A DNA stretch of 64,000 nucleotides from Isoetes taiwanensis (Eukaryota > Streptophyta > Lycopodiopsida > Isoetales > Isoetaceae), in contig JAJEKV010000025.1 in the NCBI GenBank assembly GCA_021234155.1, forward strand, positions 6,677,310 to 6,741,309, in the 5' to 3' direction. The position numbers were made by a program, and so were the translations under genes. Each line of letters opens with the position of its first letter. Positions within the stretch are counted from its first letter, which is position 1. The notes beneath the pieces were generated by a model. That model saw only the letters and a program-made list of their open reading frames with translations. It did not search any database and was not told the origin of the DNA. This document shows, in pieces, positions 44,001 through 53,000 of the stretch.

Positions 44001-47000
44001 GACAGAGTAATGCAGTTTGTAGTTTGACTATACATTTGCTTAGATAACTTGAACAAAGTTTCTCCAACTTACTTGTTTGTTCCCATTGCATGTAAAATGC
44101 TTCAGTAGATGGATTCGAAAATACTATTAGCAGACAATGTATATGTCCAAGAAATTCAATTTCCTTCTTGTTCTCTAGATTGTCATTGCAATCCGTTTCT
44201 ATATGAAATGCAAGCCTTTCATAAGAGGGCATTATTGTGGTATCATATCTAATAGCACTTCTCTTATATGTAGCTGACCTTTGAGACCTTCATATTTAGC
44301 TTGTCTTTGCATTAAGAAATTCAATTTTCTATTGTTTCAAGTTCTTCGTCAACTCAAGGTAATTGAAGGTTTAACTTTTGCGCCAATATATCCACTTAAT
44401 TTAAGAGGAAGTGTCTTTCTCCATATATTTCTTTTATCATCTTTCTCGAATGTTAACCCGACGTGGCCCATGGATATAAAGGTACAATGGGTAAAAGGCA
44501 TATCCACATGCTCGAGTATTGTCAAAGCCCCATGTCATATTTATTCAAGTCAGACTCATTTCAAAATGGTAATATCTGCTCCATTCTCTTTCGTTGTAGC
44601 AGCTCATGTCATAATGATTCAAGCCATACTTCATTTCAAAACTGCAATATTCTCTCCATTCTCTTTTTTGAATTGAGGGCAAAGATGCACCATATGTTGA
44701 GACTTGTAACAAGTGGGGTTTGAACTTAGTGGATGTTATGAACATTAAACGGACAACTCAAAGCTTAGGAAGAAAATCCCTTATTAAAGGGCAGCATGGC
44801 ACCACCCAATTGGGTGGGCCACCAAGAGCCAATGAAGGCTCTATTCTTGGTACAAACAGCGGCCGGATGGCCTGCCCTGCCATCGATTTGATCCCCAGAA
44901 GTATTCAAAATGCTGGGAGGATGGTCGATTAGGGATTTCGACTCTTTGGGCTCCATAGGAAAGCCATCAAGAGTCAATATGGAACAGTATATGTGGATCT
45001 GGAATTTCCAAGCTAAGGGAGCTCCCGAACTGGTCTCTTCGGACATCAATCTGACTCAGGGCACTCAATAACATCGCGGGGGTCCATTATTGTTACCACT
45101 GTATTAACTATAAGAATAAAGAAGCTGGGTCTTCTGTAGCATGTTATTTGTAGATCTAGAATCAAGAATCAAGAATATTGAATTCGCACAAGTAGCGAAT
45201 TCACTTGACTAGGATCAGGTATTTAGTTACACTATTTAGTTACACTGGGTACAACAAGGTAGAAGCTGGGCTTCCACTCCAGTCCAAGGAATTAGTAAAT
45301 GCGTCGTAAAGAACCTGAGGTTCTTGATGGAACAATAGATGCAAAGTCCCAACTAGGTATTGTGATACTAATGGCAAGGTAAGAACCGTAGGACAATTAG
45401 TCAAAGATGTTCCGATCTGCTGGACTTTGTAGAGTTAATGAAGACAACATATGAGTCGAGTTAAACTTGTGAATGGAATAGGATTGCACTCTATATTCCA
45501 CATAAGTCAACTCAAGAAAGTAGTTATTGTCCATGAAACGACAATACTCCTAGCTCTTAGCTCTGAGGTAACTTCTGAGGTGATTCTAGACTCACATTCG
45601 AAAGATGCACAGTATGAGATATTGCAGAGTACGTGAACTTGTGGCGAGATCATTCACTTTCGAAGCCACGTGGGAGAGTGAAGCAAACCTCAGTTGAATC
45701 AAAACCCGTGAAGGCCATGGAAGGACTAATAGAGTTTAAAATGACGCCAGTTATCTAAAATAATGAATTATGTACTTACATCAGGGATGTCAAGTAGGAC
45801 GTCCACAAAGAATGAGCTACGAAACTATGGTCAAGGGGTGACCTAGGAAAAGGTTTTCAGAAGGGACTAGAGGACGAAACCATGGTCATGGATTGACACA
45901 GGGAACGAGTTTCAGAAGGGCCTAGAGGACGAAATCATGGTCATGGCGAGACCCAGAGAATGGGTTTCAGAACAGACTAGAGAACAAAAGCATGGTCACG
46001 GGGTGACCCAGGGAATGGGTTCCAGAAGGGACTAGAGGACGAAACCATGGTCACGGGGTGACCCAGGGAGCTGGCTTCAAAAGGGGCTAGATGATGAAAC
46101 CATAGTCACTAGGTGACCCAGCCCCAGGAAAAGGGTTTCAAAACACTCCCACCATATCCTTGGAAGGGGAAAGGTATAAACATTAAATGAGCAACTCAAA
46201 GCTAAGAAAGAAAATACCTTATTAAAGGGTGACGTGGCCCACCCAATTGGGTGGGCCACCAAGAGCCAGCGAAGGCTCTGTTCTTAATGCAGACCGCGGT
46301 CATGCCATGCCATCATTTTGATCTGAGTCAGAGCACTCAGTAACACTGAGGGGACGATAATGGTGGAGAATTCTATATCTTTTTCTTTGCTTTGAAGGAA
46401 CCAAAAAGCATCCGAAGAAGACCCAAGGGTTGTTGCACTGGTGGGGAAGTCTGGGACTCCAAACAATGCTGGATGTGGTCTTCGACAGTAGCAAGGCCAA
46501 AGGATCGTTATAGTGGAAGGCACGCAAATCCAAATTTCTGTATCTAATAAGAGAGATGTTGTATGGATATATGTACTATAGAACACACTTCTTTATATGG
46601 CCATAGAAATAACTCGGATGTATTTGAAAATCCAACATAACCTTATCCCATGTAACACGACTGGCGCTGAAGATCATCTTTGTTTGTTACCTCTTTGTGA
46701 ACATTCTCCTTGGCATATTACTGTTATCCCTGCTAAAAGTAGAATTTCTTTTAACCATCATCGTAAATACATTTATATATGTATGGTCAGGTCCAAATTC
46801 AATAGTCTTTTTAATCCATTGAATTCCTTCATAACTAGTTGCTGCATTGATAGTAATTGAGCAAAATATATATTCTTAATTTAAATGTCTAGCAAGATTT
46901 ATCATTAACAACTTGACTTAGCAAGTAATAAGAGAGCCAAAATATGGTCACTAATCCCTTAATACTTATTAATCATAGTTCAATCAATCTGTAACATAAC

Positions 47001-50000
47001 CGTTACTATGCCCAACACTCCTGGCCGCTCCCACTACTCCTCACAACACACTAATCTATATATCACCCACCGTATATGAAATTCGACGGTTCAGGTGATG
47101 ATATACTTTCCAAAAATGTCGTACAGGTGTCAATCATTGCCTTTGAATTGTTGAAACCTAACCGGGTTTCATACGTATTCTTTTCACGCGTATTTTATAC
47201 GGCGGAAAGCGTATGGGGCGCTGATAGACTTTAATCGCTTTAAAATTCAATTCTACGCACCTCAAAGTAAGGCAGCGCCCCTTTTTCATTTTGACACTCT
47301 TCACTTACATTCACTGCCACTGCTTCTCATGAATGCATGTACAACTCATAACCTACTGCCACTGCTTCTCATAGGTAGAGTTCAATGATTTACACGACTT
47401 ATATGCTGAAACCTTTCACTCCTCCTTCAGCTTATAAGTCTGCTACATTCAATTGCTCTCTGAATTTTACAAATTTTACCTCTGACAATGCTTTTGTAAA
47501 CACATCTGCTACTTGACTATTGGTTTCCACATATCTCATTTGTATGAGGTTCTTCTCTGCTAAATCTCGTATGAAGTGCATACTTAGTTCAATGTGTTTG
47601 GTTCTGTCATGGAATACTGGATTTTTTACAATGGCTATGCAACTCATTTGTCGGTCCATATTTACGTAGGATCTTTTTGCATACATCCTAACTCATCCAA
47701 CAATCTTCTTAACCAAACTAATTCTTCTCGGCGACTAAAGGATGATGCAAAGATATTACGCTTCAGGTGAACTCATTACCCCTTCTTTGCTTGTTTCTTG
47801 AACCTCCGGGTTATGACACCTCCTCCTAAATATATAGCATAGCCCGGTAGATTTTCTTGTATGCGGATCTCCTCCCCAATCTGCATCACTATAACAAGTC
47901 ATAGTTAGGTTTTACGAATCAAAACATATACCATGAGTTTGTGTTCCCTTTAGATATTTGAGAACTTCGCTTGGCTGCCTCCCAATGTTCTTTAATAGCA
48001 TCATGATTCCTTCGCTCAAGATATTTACTGACATAGGCAATGTCGTCGTCGTGTCTTTGTTTTGCGAAAGAGTAAGCACCCAATCGATTGCTCTATATGG
48101 TACATTTTCCATTTTATTTTCTTCATCTTTTGAGGCGTTGTGAACATCACATGGATCTATGCCCTGTTGTCATTGGAATTTTGGATGGCTTTGCCTCAAC
48201 CAGCTTGAACCTTTTAAGCATATTTTCTATATGTGTTCTTTGATGCAATTTTATCCATTTCTGCTTCCTATCCCTGATAACCTCAATTCCAAGAAACTTC
48301 CTCGGTTCACCCGGATCGACATTTGAAACCTTGACTTCAAAATGCTTTTGCACCTGTTGAGGATTTTCAAAGAATTTGCAATCATGATACAATCATCCAC
48401 ATATAAAGCTATAATGCAATATTCTCCATCTTCTTCAAATCTATAGAGATTTCCATCATTATGTAACTTTTCAAACCCCTGTTCTTGTAAGAAACCATTT
48501 ATACATAAGTACCATTCTCTTGGTGATTTTGTTTTAGCCCATAGATTTGCCCTATTTAGTTTCCGGACCATATCCTTGCCATGTGAATATCCCGGAGCTT
48601 GCTTCATATAAGCCTCCTCCTCAAGTGTGGCATTTAAGAATCTTTGTCTTCACATCCATGTGATGCGGTTCTAAATTTAATGCATTTGCCATAGCAAGCA
48701 AAACTCTAATGCTCGTGAGCTTGACTATAGGAGAATAGGTTTCATCATAATCTCTTCCCTTTTTCTGTGTGTAACCTTGAGCAACCAGCCTTGCCTTAAA
48801 TTTCTTGCTGCCATCAGGATTAACTTTTACTTTGTACAACCACTTGCTTCCAATTACATTTTGTTTGCTATCAGCCTTGACAAGGTCATAAGTTTTAGTT
48901 TCTTCAAAGGATTTGAGTTCATCATTCATGGCAGACTATCCACTTATCTTTGTTCGACTTTGTAGAGCGTCTTCAAAGTTTTGTGGAATGATTTCATCTT
49001 CTAAAATAGCCATAATCTGCTCTGGCTCAAATGTAACATGTCTTCTACTTTTCCCTGACTCATCTATGCCATATAATTTTCCCTCCTCTAGTTTAGCTTC
49101 CTCTACTAATTTTTCTGTCTGAGTTTTCCTTTTCTTTTTTTCCATATGATGACCAATTGACTCCTGACCTTCAATGCGTATACGGAGTCTCCATTTCAGG
49201 TTTGCATTGTTGAACTCTTCATTTTACTAGCGTACTCAAGTCCCGCTTTTTCTTCTTCATAATCATCTGCATCATCTAAATCAAACATAAGCGTCTACGG
49301 TCTTGTTGTGACAATTTTGATTCCCTTTTTGTATCTATCCTTATAAAGTATGTGCTCATTAAATAAGACATCTCTGTGACCAATACAGTCTTTGATTAAG
49401 GGACATATATTCTATATCCTTTAGAATGCTCATCATAGCCTACAAGAAATCCAACTTCAGCCTTGTTGTCTAATTTCTTTCTCAATTCAGTAGGAACATG
49501 TGCATAAACTAAACATCCAAAAGCTTTTAGCTTCTCATAGTTTATATTTTTCTCTGGATCCCATATAGCATCTGGGATGTTTCCTTTTTAAACTTCTTTG
49601 TAGGCGACATGTTTTGTATTAACACTGGCAGTTTGTAACGCTTCTTCCCAAAGCTTGTTGGGCGGACCACTTCCTTTTAGCATGGCTCTCATTTGCATCC
49701 ATTAAGGTCCCGTTCTTTCTTTCACGAGACCCCATTTTGCTGAGGAGAGTATCTGCAGGTTAGCTGTCTTCTAATTCCATGAGCAACACAAAACTGTTTG
49801 AATTGTTTTGCAAGGTATTCACCTCCTCTATCAGACCTAATGCATTTGAGTTTGAGATTGGTTTCTCTCTCCATCTCAGCTACATATTGTTTAAATGAAC
49901 TCAATGCTTGAGATTTTCTTGTCAAACAATATGTCTTACATTTTCTGCTATAGTCATCTGTAAATGTTATAAAGTATCTTTTGTTGGTTCTGCTTTGCAC

Positions 50001-53000
50001 ATTTAATGGGCCACATAGGTCAGAATGTACCAACTCAAGGGTTTGCTGAGCCCTCGTTTTACTTTTAGAAAATGGCAACCTGTTTAATTTGCCCAATGCA
50101 CATCCTTCACAAATAAATTCAATTGCCTCACCGTCATGATAATTTATGTAGCCTTGCTTTAATAACCATTTCAGATTGATCTGCCCCTGCTAGATTCTCC
50201 TCTTCCTTTAGATTTTCCATAACCTTTTGGTGTTGGACACTTTGAAGCAGCATGGCCTCTCCCTCCACAGGTATAACAATTAAATTCTTTCTTAAGCTTA
50301 GGACATTCATTCTTATAGTGTCCTGACTCATGGCAGTTATAGCACACAATTTTTTCTTTCCTTTTAACAAACAAGACTTCAGGAGTGTCTTCATTTTGAC
50401 TTTGCCTTAAGATTTTCTTCTGTTCCCATTCAGTTCTTAAGGTAGTTTCAGCTTCTTCCCTAGTCTTGCATGAATTCCTAATGAACAAGGCCAATGTCTC
50501 ATTGTCACCTATGGCTCTTGATATTTGCAACACCTGACTCCTTTCAGATATTACAACTCCAGCACCATATAGATCAACTATTAAGTTGTCATTTTTAAAA
50601 TCTTGTGTGCTAGTTTCATAGTTGGAGTTTTAAGATCTCATATGCTAGTTTGTTAGTTGGGACCGGTATAGAAGAGAGGAACTCCACATGAATCCTATTC
50701 TTAAAAATAGAAATCTAGCCTAGCAATAACCAAAGTGGTGAAAGTGATGTCATGTCCTTTATCCAGATGTTATGTTCTTTATAAAGAATGTTAGATATTC
50801 CTTCCTCAGCATTTCCAGTGTTGTGCATGACTTCATATAACCAGCAAAAGGTATTCCTTATTTTACAACCTTGTGGTGAATTGGATTTCTAACAAGGAGC
50901 GTGTAAACTTTCTTTCTTCCTCCTTGTAAACTTTCTTTCTTCCTCCTCGGCTTTCTTTTTTGCTTCCTGCATCATGAGATTGATTGAGAAATTAAAAGTA
51001 TTCTTTCATTTTTTCTAGAAACAAAAAGCTTTTAATATGGCATTGCACATGAGGAATGGGAGAAACAAGCTTGCAAGTATGACAAGAACACTAATAAAAC
51101 TCAAGGCATACTGAGAAACCTGGTAATAAGGGCGTATGCATGGTGAAAATAAAAAACTCAATGCAAACAAATGCTTACTTCACGATCGCAATATCTAGCA
51201 TAACCCATGAATTACGTAGACTTCTAGAATGCCAGCACCTCAACAATATAGTACATTTGCATTAAGAATATCCCCGCAAACCCGAGTTGTAAATCGTCCG
51301 TCCTGCATAGAAGCAAAGGAAAAATGAGAGTTTTTCTACTTATGTGAAAGCCTTCTCATTTGACGCTAGTACATAAATCCCTGGCCTCTTGCATCACAGG
51401 TTTACCTTTTGCTCTCAGTTCGAGCCCCATCATGAGGTCTGGAAAGTGCCATAAGGCCTCCCCGAGCGGGGCTGTAGGGTTTAGGAAGCAATAGAAATTA
51501 ATTACCAGTAAGCCAAATCAAACTGATGGGAGCCGATGCCCTGCATTTGCCCAAAAGAGGCCAACATTTTGAGGTAGAAGAAGCAGAAGAGCTCCGGCTG
51601 CTGCAGAATAATTCATCCAATTTTTTAATATCAGACATGCTGCATTGCACAAGTGTTACGCGTAAAGCGAGGAATCAAATTAAGACTGCTTTTGAGAAGC
51701 TAGGACTTACGAGGTTGTCTGGCGGCGGCCGGTTTGGGGAAGCCATATCTACTTAGTAGGATTTTCTCTGTGTAGATTCATTCGAATACTAACTGCTGGC
51801 CGAAGTCGAGATTTACCCCTTGCAATATCACTGGCCATGCTCTCATACCAGACCTACCAATCAATAATAATGCCCACACAAAATAACCGAAATAAAAAGC
51901 GATCTGCATTAGGAAAATGAGAAAAACCCCACATGCCCATATGTGGGATAGCTCGGGTTCAAGTTCATATGGAGCTCGATATAAATTTCTCAGCTGTTAA
52001 CACAAATGCATTGCAGAAAGGAGGCTTTAAACAGCCAAGTAGAATGTCGATCCGGCCTACGATGCAAATGGAGCAACCGAGGTGGCAATTTCTTTGAGGC
52101 CACGAAGAGAGTGCAACAAGGGCAACGATGATCCGGAGCTTGAACAGGCTGCTATAGGAGACGAAATGTGGCCGTAACCGCCGAGAGCAGCAACCTGGAA
52201 GAGCTGGAGCTGGAAGACCCAACAAGAGAAGCCTCTTTATTCTGCTTTTACCCCTACCGACCAAGCAACCAAAAGAAAAGGGGCCCATACGGATTTATCA
52301 CCGTAACTGGACCACAAACCGAAGGCGACTCTTGTTTCCCCTTGTAAATGCATGGGGGACTTGTTGCTCTGTGTTGGCCGAGTGCAAAAGATCGGCAAGG
52401 CGGAAGAGCAAAAGAATGGAAACCCTAGAATACATGAGCTCGTCATCTGCATGTTGGCTTTTGATTTTAAAAAACAATTACATGGGCTATGGAAATAGGG
52501 TGTTTATTGTGAGCCCTTGATTAAGGACTCACCACTCCATCTTGGCCAGTAACATAACATGATGGCACAAACATGGGTCTAAACCATTACAAATATGAAA
52601 TTAGGAAGTGAAAATACAGTGCGCACTCTAGATGTACGCATTAGTACACCTTGCAAAATACGGCCACCAAATCATATAAAAACCATAGGGAAAAATGTAC
52701 AAAAATACAAAAACAACCCCCTGTTATTATGCTACATATTTCATTTTCAAGAAGATCTATCTGAGAGGAAGTTTTTTCCTCATAATGTTTCAACAAAAAC
52801 TTCCACATGTCTCTAGGTCCAAGAGATCTAAGCTTAAGGCGAATGGAAGGACTTACCTTGCATGAAATGATCCCTTGTGCCTCTTTAGTCTTGACTTGCA
52901 GAGACTTCCCACCAGTTGAACTGCTAACTCCTCCTGCTGTATCAGCTGCGGTGGACTTTGCAGACTGTTCTGCTGTTCCAGCTGCAGACCCTGCAGACTC

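Larger units (their letters stand above)
44734..46370 (+). mobile_element. chromovirus-type Ty3 remnant with two partial LTRs
   Basis: LTR-like segments at 44734 to about 45090 and about 46174-46370 share AACATTAAA(C/T)G-, CCACCCAATTGGGTGGGCCA and GACTCAG-GCACTCA. Between them lie a 3' integrase/chromodomain remnant on the plus strand (45451-45690), a minisatellite and a purine tract (46162-46174). Most of gag and pol is deleted. It lies in intron 5 of the DUF707 gene. Confidence 0.7.

Noticed and set aside
44765-45049. 94-codon minus-strand frame as a protein gene
   Set aside because: It lies within the LTR-like repeat of the chromovirus remnant and is not preserved in the second LTR.
51400-51470. 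Possible tRNA-derived SINE in the copia insertion
   Set aside because: Only a B-box-like word (AGTTCGAGCCCC) is visible; no convincing A box at the right distance, tail or target duplication.
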